Of a DNA stretch of 30,060 nt, positions 18,196 to 26,976 are shown piece after piece. The DNA is from Fidelibacterota bacterium. GTDB taxonomy: Bacteria > Fidelibacterota > UBA8477. The position numbers and the translations under genes were made by a program. The number at the start of each line of letters is the position of its first letter. Within the stretch, counting starts at the first letter, position 1. The stretch lies in NCBI GenBank assembly GCA_021734045.1, contig JAIPJR010000033.1, positions 1 to 30,060 on the forward strand, given 5' to 3'. The notes beneath the pieces are model-generated. The model had not been told where the DNA came from. It did no database searches and saw only the letters and a list, made by a program, of their open reading frames with translations.

Positions 18196-18564
18196 TCAGA
18201 CATTGCGAAAAAGCTCCCAGATCAGCACGCCCCAGCCGGCCAGAAATGCCACACCACCCAGGGGCGTAATGGCGCCCAGCCAGGATTTTTGGGTGAATGC
18301 CAGTAGATAGAGGCTGCCGGAAAAGAGCACGATCCCGGCGATGAATAACCAGCCGGTGAGCACCAGCTGTCCCGGACGGACCAGCTCTTTCAGCGCCATA
18401 AGTATGAAAAGTGCCAGGGTGTGAAACATCTGATACAACACAGCCTTCTCCCAGATGGACTGGCCGTAGTCGGACAGCACACTTTTTAATGCGTGAGCCC
18501 CAAAAGCACCCAGCGCTACAGCGAGGAAGCCCAAAAGTGCAGCGATGGTGAGAATGACAGGCAT
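18196..18564 (-). CDS. DUF423 family small integral membrane protein
   Basis: 122 residues from the ATG at 18564, chosen because GGAGGG lies seven bases upstream and because DUF423 proteins are about 120 residues; the longer frame to 18633 has no ribosome site. Four hydrophobic segments are visible at about 4-22, 43-60, 70-88 and 97-117. The N-terminal signature GFLAVALGAFGAHALK and the central YQMFHTLALF are diagnostic of DUF423 (YgdD/YwdK). Location is the cytoplasmic membrane; function is unknown in the family. Confidence 0.92.
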   Translation of the reverse strand: MPVILTIAALLGFLAVALGAFGAHALKSVLSDYGQSIWEKAVLYQMFHTLALFILMALKELVRPGQLVLTGWLFIAGIVLFSGSLYLLAFTQKSWLGAITPLGGVAFLAGWGVLIWELFRNV

Positions 18565-18909
18565 GGTTTGTCCCTCCGATTTTTGCATGTGGCAGAAAAA
18601 GCTCCCCGACGCTGGTCGCGGGAATTTCTGCAAAGGTGAATAATAATGAAATTTCAGAGCAATGAAAGATTCACCAGCCCTAATCGGTGGGCTGTCTGGT
18701 TCCGCAAAAGCAGGAAAATGTTCAGCCTGGTAATATCACAACAAGTGGAAATGGCCTTTGTGTTAGCTTGTTTTGTCTGAATGGCCAGTCTAATTTCAAC
18801 AAGCGCGCCGGAGATATTGATGAAAGGTGAACGGATTGCGTCCGGCATGGATTAATTGCTCATCACCACCGGAAATCAGGCAAAAGACTTTCCCCGAATC
18901 GAGACAGTA
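18565..18909. other. Divergent intergenic region between DUF423 gene and rsgA
   Basis: 345 bases. It must carry the promoters for both divergent genes, but no convincing -35/-10 pair or hairpin is seen. A 64-codon minus-strand frame (18654-18848) exists without a ribosome binding site or recognisable motif and is not called. Confidence 0.45.
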
Positions 18910-19986
18910 ATGAAATTGAATTTATCCCACCTTGGCTATAATCACCGACTTGCGCAAACACGGATTGAAAATAATCTCACCGAATTCGAGATAGGACGGG
19001 TAATTGCCCAACACAAAGAGCGTTATGTGGTGAAAACAGAAGCGGGCGATTTCGAGGCGGAAGTAACCGGGAGTCTGCGATTCTCCGCCGAAACCCGGGC
19101 CGACTTTCCTGCCGTGGGGGACTGGGTGGCTTTGACTGGTTGTGATGGGGATTTTGCGGTAATTCATCAAATCTACCCGCGTTTTTCCACCATCTCACGG
19201 CAGGCTGTTGGACAGTTCGGAAAAAGTCAAATCATCGCGACGAATATTGACTATGCCCTCATTCTGCAGGCGGTGGATCGGGATTTCAGTGTCAATCGGC
19301 TGGAGCGCTACCTGACCATTTGCCATACGTCTAAAGTCAGTCCTGTTATTGTCTTAACCAAAACCGATTTGATTTCGGAAAGCTTGAGAGCTGAAATTCT
19401 GGAAAAGGTGCAGCAGCGGGTAAAGGATGCTCCCGTTTTCGCCATCAGCAATGAAACCCGACACGGTTATGACGCCCTGTGCCAGGTCATTAAGCCGGGA
19501 AAAACCTTTTGCCTGTTGGGGTCGTCCGGCGTGGGTAAATCAACCCTGGTGAATAATCTCTCCGGCAGAAATGTCATGCGGACCGGTGTTATTAGTGGCA
19601 GCAGTAATCGGGGGCGCCATATCACCAGCCACCGGGAGTTGATTCTGCTGGAAAACGGCGGCATCCTCATTGATAATCCGGGTATGCGGGAGGTGGGTAT
19701 CGCTGATACGGACAATGGTCTGGAAACCACATTTGACAGCATCTTCACCTTGGCGGAGAATTGCAAATTCAAAGATTGTACCCACACCAGGGAGATGGGT
19801 TGCGCGGTGTTGACGGCGGTTGAATCGGGCTCGTTAGATTCGGGTGTATTGGATAATTACCACAAGATGCTGAAGGAGAAATCTGTTTTCGAAACATCGG
19901 TCCGGGAGAAGCGCAAGCAGGCAAAGATTTTTGGCAAAATCCAGAAAGATTATCAGAAAAAGGATTTTAAGGGGCGGCGGCACTGA
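18910..19986 (+). CDS. rsgA: Ribosome small subunit-dependent GTPase A
   Basis: 358 residues from the ATG at 18910; a TTG at 18856 would add 18 residues and is less likely. RsgA is a circularly permuted GTPase that checks 30S maturation. An OB-fold N-domain (about 25-100) is followed by the permuted G motifs: G4 TKTD (150-153), G5 AIS (178-180), G1 GSSGVGKST (204-212), G2 region RGRHIT (235-240) and G3 DNPG (255-258). The C-terminal zinc knuckle has Cys285, Cys290, His292 and Cys298, then a basic tail (KRKQAKIFGKIQKDYQKK). All expected elements are present. It stands alone, convergent with the MMPL operon. Confidence 0.97.
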   Translation: MKLNLSHLGYNHRLAQTRIENNLTEFEIGRVIAQHKERYVVKTEAGDFEAEVTGSLRFSAETRADFPAVGDWVALTGCDGDFAVIHQIYPRFSTISRQAVGQFGKSQIIATNIDYALILQAVDRDFSVNRLERYLTICHTSKVSPVIVLTKTDLISESLRAEILEKVQQRVKDAPVFAISNETRHGYDALCQVIKPGKTFCLLGSSGVGKSTLVNNLSGRNVMRTGVISGSSNRGRHITSHRELILLENGGILIDNPGMREVGIADTDNGLETTFDSIFTLAENCKFKDCTHTREMGCAVLTAVESGSLDSGVLDNYHKMLKEKSVFETSVREKRKQAKIFGKIQKDYQKKDFKGRRH

Positions 19987-20241
19987 GCAAATACCTCGAC
20001 AGAGTTTACTGCTCCTGCCCGGCATTTCAGGCAACGGGTTGAAGATGTTTTCCGGCGACTGATAGCTTTCCCAGGGGCCGACCAGTTTGATTTCCGGCAT
20101 GCTGCCAAACCAACCCGAGCACAAGCATACTTGGACCCCGTTGATGTTCGGCTGAAAGCTGGGTTTAGGTCCGGAGCCTCCTCACTTGGACTTCGACGAG
20201 CTCTGCCAGACAAGCGAGAGGTGTTTATGTAATAACCGAAG
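19987..20241. other. Convergent intergenic stretch, unexplained open frames
   Basis: 255 bases between rsgA and the exporter. No terminator hairpin is obvious. On the minus strand a frame interrupted by one TGA reads through phrases such as FQPNINGVQV and PEIKLVGPWESYQSPENIF, which might be a decayed coding remnant, but no family is recognised. Confidence 0.3.
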
Positions 20242-23001
20242 CTATTTTTTCCTGCTGCCATACCACCCCAGCAACGCGGACAAGCTCACAACTGTCATGA
20301 GAAAACACGCACCCACACCGATAAACAGGGCGATTCCCATGGAGCCCAGGCCACGATAAGTGGCGAACCACAAACTGCCAAATCCCAACATGGTGGTGAG
20401 CGATGTGACAAAAACCGCCCGTCCTGTGGAGGCAAAAATCACCTTCAACTTTCCCGGCCCCTCAATGAGATACCGGTGAATAACATGCACGCCATCATCA
20501 ATACCAATTCCAATGATAAGCGGAATGGCCATGACATTCAGCAGCGTGATCTGCAATCCGGAGAGTGCCATAATGCCCAACATTGCGGCCACGCCTGTTA
20601 CCAATGGTGTAATCGCCATCAAAGCCAGTCGCAGGTTGCGAAAATCCAATAACAGCAATAGAAAAATCACCACCAGCGCCGCACCTGTGGCCCGGCGACC
20701 GTCCTGACCGATTAAGTCCATTAATGCATTAAAAACAATAGGCAATCCGGTAGCCCGGGAACTCACTCCCGCCGCTTCTGCGTTGAGACGATCCAGATAT
20801 TCAAAATTCCACACATTGCTGCGGGGAAAAACCGTTACCAGAAAGTGCTCGCCGGAATCTGAAACAAACTGGCTGCGGATCTCCCGCGGCAGGTCGGCCA
20901 AATCAAGAACTTCCGGATTCGCAAGTCGCTGCGCGGCCCGCGCAAACGCCCGGCCAAAGGCATTATGAAATGCTTCAAGCGGCTGAATGTCAAAATCGGG
21001 GCGGTCGAAATTATCCAGCAACTGATTCAGTGATCCGGTATAGATGTCCGGACCCATGGTTCGTCTGAGTTGGTCCGTGAGACGCTTTTCCTCCGGGGTC
21101 AGAAGACTATCGGGAATCTCCGCCACACCGACCAAAAAGGCACTCTTCAGGAAAATTTTGTCCTGCCCACCGCTAAATGCCAGATCCTGCAATTCCATGA
21201 TATTGTACATGAGCCGCTCCAACTCATCCCGGACCCTTTGTTGTTCAGACAATGAAAGTCGGGTTGCCAGCTGTGTCTGATTCAGGCGGGATTGAATTTT
21301 TTCAATGAGCTGCCGGCGTTTGTGCTGCTCCGCATCATGGGGTAGATAATCGGAAATGCTCTGGACCATTCCGGCGGTTTTCATCTCCCGGGCAATGCGG
21401 GTCAGGGAATCAGCCTCAGTGAGACTGGATGCGGTGAATAAAACCACATCCGGACTCATGTCGAATGCGTCGATCATCTTATCCTGCAGCTTGACCGACT
21501 CCAACCCCTTGGGCTCCATGTTGAGGTAATTATAATCCCAGGTAATTTGTGCGCCCCGGTAGCCCAGAAAAAGAACGACGATGACCAGCGCAGCGAGGGT
21601 AAAACCATAACGCTTTCCCATCCCGTTGGCCAGTCTGCCCAGAAATTGGTAACGAACATCCCGCGGTGGGCGAGTGGATTTCCGTCCCAATCGATCGTAT
21701 GTGCGGGCCGCTACCACCAGAAGCAGTGGCAGAATCAGCAGCGCGGCTGCCATGGTCATGAGAATACCCACACCCAGCACGAGACCAAATTCCCGCATGC
21801 CATCCAATTCAGAAATCGTCATGGTGAGAAACGCCACCGCCGTGGTAACCCCACCGGTGATAATACCGGTGCCGGAACGGGTCAGCGCGAAGCGGATGGC
21901 GTCAGCAATGGTGGCGTTTTCCGCCCGCTTTTCGGAGAATGCGGCAATAATGTGGATGGAAAAATCGATGCCCAGTCCCGCCAGAATCACCGCCGTCATG
22001 GAGGTCATGAGATTGAGCTCGCCCACCAAAATCCATGAAATGCCCATGGCCCAGATAATGCCCACCAAAAGCGTGAGAATCGCCAGTACCGGGCTGGTGA
22101 GCATTCGAAAAGTGAGGACAAACAGGATGAGAATGCCAATCAGTGCGATCATGGTTACCACCATGCTGTCATTGGACATGGCCACCATTTCGTCCCGCGC
22201 CAATGCGATGGAGCCCGTCAGTCCGGCGGTGATTCCGTGTTTCTCCGCCACACGATGGGTCATTTTTTCAATGGTATTGGTGGCTTCAACGCATTGCTCA
22301 ATATCGAACATGGTGAAGGTGGGCATCACCTGAATAATGAGCATGCGCCGGTCCCAACTCAGGTAATAAGGATCGCCTACCGTAAGCGCGTCTGAGGCAG
22401 CCTGCGCTTCCCGGGTCACATCCGCCCCGGGTGCAAGCGCTAGGGAAAAATGCTGCACCCAGCGGTCAATGCCGTCCAGCATGCGGGCGGCTGAATTTTC
22501 CTTCTCCCGGGTGGAAATTTTTTCTTCGCTTTGTGTGTATTCTTTTTCAAAACTGTCGTTCAAATGGCTCAACATTGCTGGCAGGTTGGGATCGGTGAAC
22601 AGATCACCCAGGTTTTTCAGTTCCGACGATTTTGTGAGCATCAGACCATGGTTGGCCAGGAAATCCAGCGGCGCTTTATCGGTGACATTGCGCACCAAAT
22701 GACTCAGTGAATCCGCTGCGATCATTGGGGTGAGGTCAGTGGCAAATGCCTTGAGTTGGGCTTCATCTCCTTCGGCCACCACCAGCAATTGGGAAGCACC
22801 CTGGAAGTTTTCGATAATGCGGTCATACTCCTTGACCCGGGGGTCCTCAGCCGGCATAAGATTGGTGAAGGAGGTGGTGAGTTTTAACTGTCCCGCCATC
22901 CACCCGAAGAGAAGGGTGATAAGCAGAAGAATCAGGCTCAGGCGTCCGGTACGATCTACGGTCCAGTGAGCCAGCTTGTTCAGAAATGATTCGCGTGTCA
23001 T
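20242..23001 (-). CDS. MMPL/RND superfamily exporter (HpnN-like)
   Basis: 919 residues with the duplicated RND layout: a single TM (about 20-36), a large periplasmic loop to about 278, a five-TM block (about 279-430), a TM (about 465-482), a second loop to about 768 and a second five-TM block (about 769-912). The proton-relay helices carry GIDFSIH (344-350) and GIDDGVH (833-839), the Asp motifs of MMPL and SSD-type transporters. These exporters move lipids or hydrophobic molecules across the inner membrane. The ATG at 23001 has CAGGAAA upstream. It is the last gene of a minus-strand cluster with a TetR regulator, a LolA-like protein and an outer-membrane protein, an arrangement suggesting lipid or lipoprotein traffic to the outer membrane. 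Substrate is unknown. Confidence 0.92.
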   Translation of the reverse strand: MTRESFLNKLAHWTVDRTGRLSLILLLITLLFGWMAGQLKLTTSFTNLMPAEDPRVKEYDRIIENFQGASQLLVVAEGDEAQLKAFATDLTPMIAADSLSHLVRNVTDKAPLDFLANHGLMLTKSSELKNLGDLFTDPNLPAMLSHLNDSFEKEYTQSEEKISTREKENSAARMLDGIDRWVQHFSLALAPGADVTREAQAASDALTVGDPYYLSWDRRMLIIQVMPTFTMFDIEQCVEATNTIEKMTHRVAEKHGITAGLTGSIALARDEMVAMSNDSMVVTMIALIGILILFVLTFRMLTSPVLAILTLLVGIIWAMGISWILVGELNLMTSMTAVILAGLGIDFSIHIIAAFSEKRAENATIADAIRFALTRSGTGIITGGVTTAVAFLTMTISELDGMREFGLVLGVGILMTMAAALLILPLLLVVAARTYDRLGRKSTRPPRDVRYQFLGRLANGMGKRYGFTLAALVIVVLFLGYRGAQITWDYNYLNMEPKGLESVKLQDKMIDAFDMSPDVVLFTASSLTEADSLTRIAREMKTAGMVQSISDYLPHDAEQHKRRQLIEKIQSRLNQTQLATRLSLSEQQRVRDELERLMYNIMELQDLAFSGGQDKIFLKSAFLVGVAEIPDSLLTPEEKRLTDQLRRTMGPDIYTGSLNQLLDNFDRPDFDIQPLEAFHNAFGRAFARAAQRLANPEVLDLADLPREIRSQFVSDSGEHFLVTVFPRSNVWNFEYLDRLNAEAAGVSSRATGLPIVFNALMDLIGQDGRRATGAALVVIFLLLLLDFRNLRLALMAITPLVTGVAAMLGIMALSGLQITLLNVMAIPLIIGIGIDDGVHVIHRYLIEGPGKLKVIFASTGRAVFVTSLTTMLGFGSLWFATYRGLGSMGIALFIGVGACFLMTVVSLSALLGWYGSRKK

Positions 23002-23348
23002 ATGGATTTCCTGCCCTATGAAATGATATTAATTCATGCTTGATGGAATTTTTAGCAACGCGTTTTCTCTCAAGAAAGCTTTGTGATGGGAGCTCCATAG
23101 ACGCGTTACTTCCGTGAATTGCGGCGGAATTTCACACCCCTTAATCCCCTCTTCCCAAAGGGATCCCTTCGGGGCAAGAGGGGAATCCTTTGCTAAAAGT
23201 TCAGCCGTGAGCAAATTCCCCGCCTTGGAGGGGCAGCTCGGCTCTGGCCGAGCAGGGGTGGGTTCTTTTCCCAAATGCATCGTCCATGCTCCCTGCGATC
23301 GTTCGTTGCGTTCGGCCCCCGGGGAGATACCACTTAACCCAAAATTCA
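23002..23348. other. Intra-operon spacer carrying a micropalindrome mosaic
   Basis: 347 bases between the outer-membrane protein stop and the exporter start; no gene. Most of it is a palindrome cluster (23146-23265, listed separately). The spacer could weaken or decouple exporter expression from the three upstream overlapping genes. Confidence 0.6.
23146..23265. repeat. Intergenic micropalindrome mosaic
   Basis: CCCCTCTT (23146-23153) pairs with AAGAGGGG (23176-23183) around an AGGGATCCCT palindrome. Further on, GCTCGGC (23236-23242) pairs with GCCGAGC (23247-23253), set between GGAGGGG and GGGGTGGGTT. The order 'GGAGGGG - GC hairpin - GGGGTGGGTT' recurs in both repeat units at 26164-26680, so these belong to one dispersed repeat family. 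Confidence 0.7.
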
Positions 23349-24554
23349 TTAAAAATAAGCCTTCATCCGCACGCGGCTTTGCCACTGCTGGACGCCGAAT
23401 TCCGTGTCATTCCCACCACCCATCCAGGAAAACATGCCCTCCAATACGACATTATCACTCACCGAATACGACAGTGTGGGACTCACAATCCAGCTTTTAT
23501 CATCCAGATTCACATAGCCAAAGGCGCTACCAGACAACAAATTCGTGAGGGGATAAGCCGCCTGCAAAAAGAGATAATGCTGATACAGGGAATGAATCTC
23601 CCCGTTGAAATATTGGAGAAAACGACTCAAATCCAGCGAATCAATGGTGGTCACGCCATCGGAATTCACCAAGCCTTCACCCATGAGATACAGGCCGCTG
23701 GCAAAAGTGTAATCAACCCCGGCGGAAAGTTCATAAAAATTCAGGCTATCTACAGAAAAGCGGTTTTGAGCACCTTCAATCCAAATTCCCATGCCGGCGA
23801 TTTCACCATTAAACGACCCGCCGACCAGGGTCCGTTGGTTTGTGTTTTCATAAATGGCGAATGGTGGCGCTCCCGGTTCAACGGGCAAATTCTGTGTGGG
23901 TCTGATTTCTGTCCGTGACCAGGGATAATCTCCTGCATTCAGGGTAATGTCACCAAAGGGCGCGTTGGTTTTGAGCTGCAGGTATTTGGTGGAATGCTGC
24001 CAGCTGTTTTCGGGCCGGGTGACGACATCAAAACGCAGCCAGTTTTTAGCCTGCCAGGCCAGCCGAATGGCGTTGACACCGGTCTGCTCATAGGTGGGAT
24101 CCAGCAGTTGTTTGAAATTAAAAATGTCCGTGGGATTCCACACATATCCGGGGCCGAAGGAGAGTTGTTGCTTGCCCAGGGTGATGTCCACCATTCCCAG
24201 CGCAATCCGGACGTAGAGGTTATCCAGATAGGTGGAATCAGAGAAGGTAACGGGAAAATCCAGCACACCACCCAGCGAATTGATAAAGACATTGGCCGGA
24301 ACAAAATCCGCCAGATTGAAGGCGGTTTCTCCGAAATAGCGCTGGGCATTCACATTGGCGCCAATGGTTACGCGAGGAGAAGGCGTAGCTTCCACATCCA
24401 GGCGTAGTTTATGATAACCGGTGGTGAACGATTCATTTGACATTCCAAATCCATCCAAATTGGATTCAAAATAGCCGAACCAGACCGGCTGGGCGGCCAA
24501 CAGGAGGGGAATGAATATTGGTACCATCCTGATGAAGTGTTTAAGTGCTCTCAT
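23349..24554 (-). CDS. Outer-membrane beta-barrel protein of an exporter operon
   Basis: 401 residues with a signal sequence (residues about 1-21, ending LLLAAQ) and a C-terminal VRMKAYF, the terminal Phe of outer-membrane barrels. The phrase GKQQLSFGPGYVWNPTDIFN (about 127-146) resembles the 'GRQ...W...NPTD' motif of DUF1302 and alginate-export-type porins. The start ATG overlaps the stop of the LolA-like gene (ATGA), with GGGAG eight bases upstream. In comparable MMPL clusters a barrel protein of this kind accompanies the LolA-like protein and the exporter. Whether it forms a pore for the exported substrate is inference. Confidence 0.75.
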   Translation of the reverse strand: MRALKHFIRMVPIFIPLLLAAQPVWFGYFESNLDGFGMSNESFTTGYHKLRLDVEATPSPRVTIGANVNAQRYFGETAFNLADFVPANVFINSLGGVLDFPVTFSDSTYLDNLYVRIALGMVDITLGKQQLSFGPGYVWNPTDIFNFKQLLDPTYEQTGVNAIRLAWQAKNWLRFDVVTRPENSWQHSTKYLQLKTNAPFGDITLNAGDYPWSRTEIRPTQNLPVEPGAPPFAIYENTNQRTLVGGSFNGEIAGMGIWIEGAQNRFSVDSLNFYELSAGVDYTFASGLYLMGEGLVNSDGVTTIDSLDLSRFLQYFNGEIHSLYQHYLFLQAAYPLTNLLSGSAFGYVNLDDKSWIVSPTLSYSVSDNVVLEGMFSWMGGGNDTEFGVQQWQSRVRMKAYF

Positions 24555-25300
24555 TTTCGCAACTCCCGCTCAGTGAAAAATCCTTCCGGGTAGGTTACAT
24601 CGTAGGTGATGGATTCAATGCCCATTTCAGTGGAGCTGTTTTCCAGTCTGTTTTTCATCACCATTTTAAAGGCGGTTGGAATACCTTCCACATCCCGGAT
24701 ATCCTGAAAAAAGAGGGTTTTAGTGTGGCGGTCGTCTGAATCGTAATAATGAATCTCCAGCGGACTGTAATCCGTTTTCCTGACGAAAATTACCAACTTG
24801 CTGTAATTGGTGTCGGTTTCGGGTTTTGGTGTCAGCTGCAGTGTATAGGAGGGTTCATCCTGAATCGTCTGGTCGTCCAGCTGCGTCGCAAAGAAATCTT
24901 CCCGCCAGGTATTCCCGGAACCCATGTCCTCATAGGTGAAATCGCTGCCCTCAAAATTCTGATGCTTGGCGGAGCTGGCCAGCTTGCGGACCCGTTTCGT
25001 CCGGGGGAAATAGGTCCAGATGTCTTGGGCATTATTCAGCATCAGGGTTGCCATTCCCCGGCTGCGGGCCGGCCAGGTGTAGCGAATGAGTACTTTTTCA
25101 CCTTTGCCGGCGGTGTAATACTCGTAGTGGAATTCCCGCTTGGCGCCGGAGGTGGTATTGATAATCTGGATCATTTGCGCCTGGGAATTTTCCGGTTCCA
25201 GCACACTCATCATGCGCTCCAGCAGTGCCGGGCCGTCCTGGGCATTTAATAATGTTGTAATGATAAAAAGCAGAACAGCGGATCGCACGGTCATCGTCAT
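24551..25300 (-). CDS. Outer-membrane lipoprotein-sorting protein, LolA-like
   Basis: 249 residues with a short signal (MTMTVRSAVLLFIITTLLNA). The mature part is the LolA-like half-barrel of the family found beside MMPL exporters: YTWPARSRGMATLMLNN, then DIWTYFPRTKRVRKLASS and GSDFTYEDM, a signature repeated almost unchanged in this family, and near the end VEGIPTAFKMVM. Proteins of this fold bind acyl chains of lipoproteins or lipids in the periplasm. The ATG at 25300 overlaps the TetR stop (ATGA), but the GGGAG site sits only one base away from it; the ATG at 25294 (two codons in) is at a better distance and may be the true start. Confidence 0.9.
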   Translation of the reverse strand: MTMTVRSAVLLFIITTLLNAQDGPALLERMMSVLEPENSQAQMIQIINTTSGAKREFHYEYYTAGKGEKVLIRYTWPARSRGMATLMLNNAQDIWTYFPRTKRVRKLASSAKHQNFEGSDFTYEDMGSGNTWREDFFATQLDDQTIQDEPSYTLQLTPKPETDTNYSKLVIFVRKTDYSPLEIHYYDSDDRHTKTLFFQDIRDVEGIPTAFKMVMKNRLENSSTEMGIESITYDVTYPEGFFTERELRK

Positions 25301-25944
25301 TCTCCCGTAGATTGTGATTCTTGGCGCACCAGAATGCCTTCCAGAAATGCGCGGCGGGTAACGGATTTTAACTTCTCAATATCCATGGTCTGGTTGATGA
25401 GAAAATGGAGTCCCAATCCGTCCAGTGTTGCCATGAGCAGGAGCGCCAGGGTTTCGCTGTCCACCGGCCGGAAAATCCCTTCTGCCACACCCTGTTCCAG
25501 AATAGACATCATCATTTCCTGAATGGCGCGATAGCGGTGAATCATGGCGTCATCGGGCTCGGCCGTGTGAAAACTTCTGAGTCCCTGAGCCCAGATTTCA
25601 GTGATGATTAAGGCCTCTTCGGGCGTTGTGGTTTTAAACCAATCCAGGTTCATTTCCAGCAGTCGGGCAACCTTTTTGTCGGCGGGCAGGTCTTGTTGGT
25701 TCACCGTCTCCAGTCCCCATTGAATTTGATCGAAGAACTGATTCAGAATGGCGGTGAAAATGTCCTCTTTACTGCGGAAGTACTCATAGACGGTGCCCTT
25801 GCCCACGCCGGCTTCTTTGGCCACATCGGCGATTTTACCGCGATGTAGTCCTTCCCGGGCGAAGACTTTAAACGCGGCGGTCAATATGGCGATGTACTTT
25901 TCGTTTTGTCCGGGTGGACGGTTGGTGTTGTTGAAAAAGGTCAT
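25297..25944 (-). CDS. TetR/AcrR family transcriptional regulator
   Basis: 215 residues from the ATG at 25944, preceded by GTGGAGAG; a GTG five codons upstream (25959) is an alternative. The N-terminal DNA-binding domain reads ILTAAFKVFAREGLHRGKIADVA, in two parts, then KEAGVGKGTVYEYFRSKEDIF, the TetR helix-turn-helix with the hallmark G-x-x-x-x-x-I-A-x-x-A-G-V-x-x-G-x-x-Y-x-Y-F. The C-terminal part is a helical ligand-binding domain. As the first gene of a coupled cluster with LolA-like, barrel and MMPL genes, it most likely represses this operon and responds to a hydrophobic compound. Confidence 0.95.
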   Translation of the reverse strand: MTFFNNTNRPPGQNEKYIAILTAAFKVFAREGLHRGKIADVAKEAGVGKGTVYEYFRSKEDIFTAILNQFFDQIQWGLETVNQQDLPADKKVARLLEMNLDWFKTTTPEEALIITEIWAQGLRSFHTAEPDDAMIHRYRAIQEMMMSILEQGVAEGIFRPVDSETLALLLMATLDGLGLHFLINQTMDIEKLKSVTRRAFLEGILVRQESQSTGE

Positions 25945-26057
25945 TAATCGGCTCTCCACTTTACCCTGACTGACCAGTCGGTCGGAAGATAATTCGTAAC
26001 ACCATCCAGTACAAATGGTTTTTGCTATCCACCTGCAAAGCCCTAAGTGCAGGAAAT

Positions 26058-26163
26058 CTCCTCTTTTTAAGGGGAGAAAAAGAGGGGCGTCGATTTCAGA
26101 GAAAGAAGGCAGTTGAAAGAGAAAAGGCAGTTAACCACCGAGACCACAGAGCGCGAAATAAAT
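26058..26163. repeat. Partial copy of the 257-bp repeat (head only)
   Basis: Begins with the CTCCTC...GGGGAGAAAAAGAGGGG head and continues through TTTCAGAGAAAGAAGGCAGTTGA before diverging; about 106 bases before the next unit. Confidence 0.7.
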
Positions 26164-26420
26164 CTCCCCTTGAGGGGAGAAAAAGAGGGGTGTTGTTTCA
26201 GAGAAAGAAGGCAGTTGACAGAGGAAGAGAAAGAGCGGACCACGGATTTCACAGATTCAACAGATTCACACGGATTGAGGATTCTATTGCCACAGAAAAA
26301 CGCAGACAAAATCCCCTCCAACGGAGGGGTGGCTGCAGGCCGGGGTGGGTTTATTCGCGTATGATTTAGTTAGCCGCAGATGACGCAAATTACGCGGATA
26401 AAGCCCAAATACTGATTATT
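26164..26420. repeat. Tandem repeat unit, copy 1 (257 bp)
   Basis: Near-identical to the next unit with a handful of single-base differences. Order within the unit: CTCCCCTT/AAGGGGAG hairpin head, GAAAGAAGGCAGTTGACAG, CCACGGATT-CACAGATT-CACACGGATT, CCCCTCC-AAC-GGAGGGG hairpin, GC hairpin, GGGGTGGGTTTA, then TTAGCCGCAGATGACGC. Confidence 0.9.
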
Positions 26421-26680
26421 CTCCCCTTTTTAAGGGGAGAAAAAGAGGGGTGTTGTTTCAGAGAAAGAAGGCAGTTGACAGAGGAAGAGAAAGAGCGGAC
26501 CACGGATTCCACAGATTCAACAGATTCACACGGATTGAGGATTTTATTGCCACAAAAAAACGCAGACAAAATCCCCTCCAACGGAGGGGTGGCCGCAGGC
26601 CGGGGTGGGTTTATTCGCATTTGATTTAGTTAGCCGCAGATGACGCAAATTACGCGGATAAAGCCCAAATACTGATTATT
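26421..26680. repeat. Tandem repeat unit, copy 2 (260 bp)
   Basis: Second full copy, directly adjoining the first. The last about 45 bases, ending AAGCCCAAATACTGATTATT, are the same in both copies. Confidence 0.9.
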
Positions 26681-26740
26681 CTCCCCTTTTTTAAGGGGAG
26701 AATAATAGGGATGTTGATTTAAGAGAAAGAGAAAGAAATC
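26681..26740. repeat. Partial third copy of the repeat unit (head only)
   Basis: Starts with the CTCCCCTTTTTTAAGGGGAG hairpin and then degrades (AATAATAGGGATGTTG). Confidence 0.65.
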
Positions 26741-26763
26741 CCGGCGGGACGTCAGTTGCGTAG

Positions 26764-26783
26764 CCCCGGGATTTATCCCGGGG
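26764..26783. repeat. Perfect palindrome
   Basis: CCCCGGGAT-TT-ATCCCGGGG, two 9-base arms with a 2-base spacer. Same style as the other micropalindromes in this window. Confidence 0.8.
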
Positions 26784-26931
26784 GATAGAGAATCCATTAT
26801 CCGAGTACGAGCACGCGCACAGAGACCTACCTGTCATCCCGCCTGCCCCGCCGAAGGCCTTGGGGACCGTAGCGAAGCGAAGCGGAGGGATCTCGGGCTG
26901 CAAACCGAAAGCGTTGTTTTGATAAAATTAG

Positions 26932-26951
26932 CACCACAATTCATTGTGGTG
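26932..26951. repeat. Perfect palindrome upstream of intI
   Basis: CACCACAAT-TC-ATTGTGGTG, two 9-base arms with a 2-base spacer. Confidence 0.8.
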
Positions 26952-26976
26952 GTTGAAATGCCCAAAAACGATCGGG

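Noticed and set aside
18654-18848. Minus-strand frame of 64 codons in the DUF423/rsgA gap
   Set aside because: No Shine-Dalgarno, no recognised motif, not hydrophobic enough for a membrane peptide.
21547-22333. Long plus-strand frames of 163 and 219 codons
   Set aside because: They lie antisense inside the MMPL exporter, which has complete motifs in its own frame.
26022-26620. Several open frames of 76-115 codons on both strands
   Set aside because: They are copies of each other because they run through the tandem repeat units; composition is low-complexity and no ribosome sites fit.
26164-26680. Tandem repeat units read as gene-less integron cassettes
   Set aside because: They lie on the 5' side of intI, lack matched R''/R' boxes, and are near-identical duplicates made of dispersed intergenic palindromes.
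26058-26740. CRISPR array
   Set aside because: Repeat units are about 257 bp and adjoin each other without short unique spacers; no cas gene is present.
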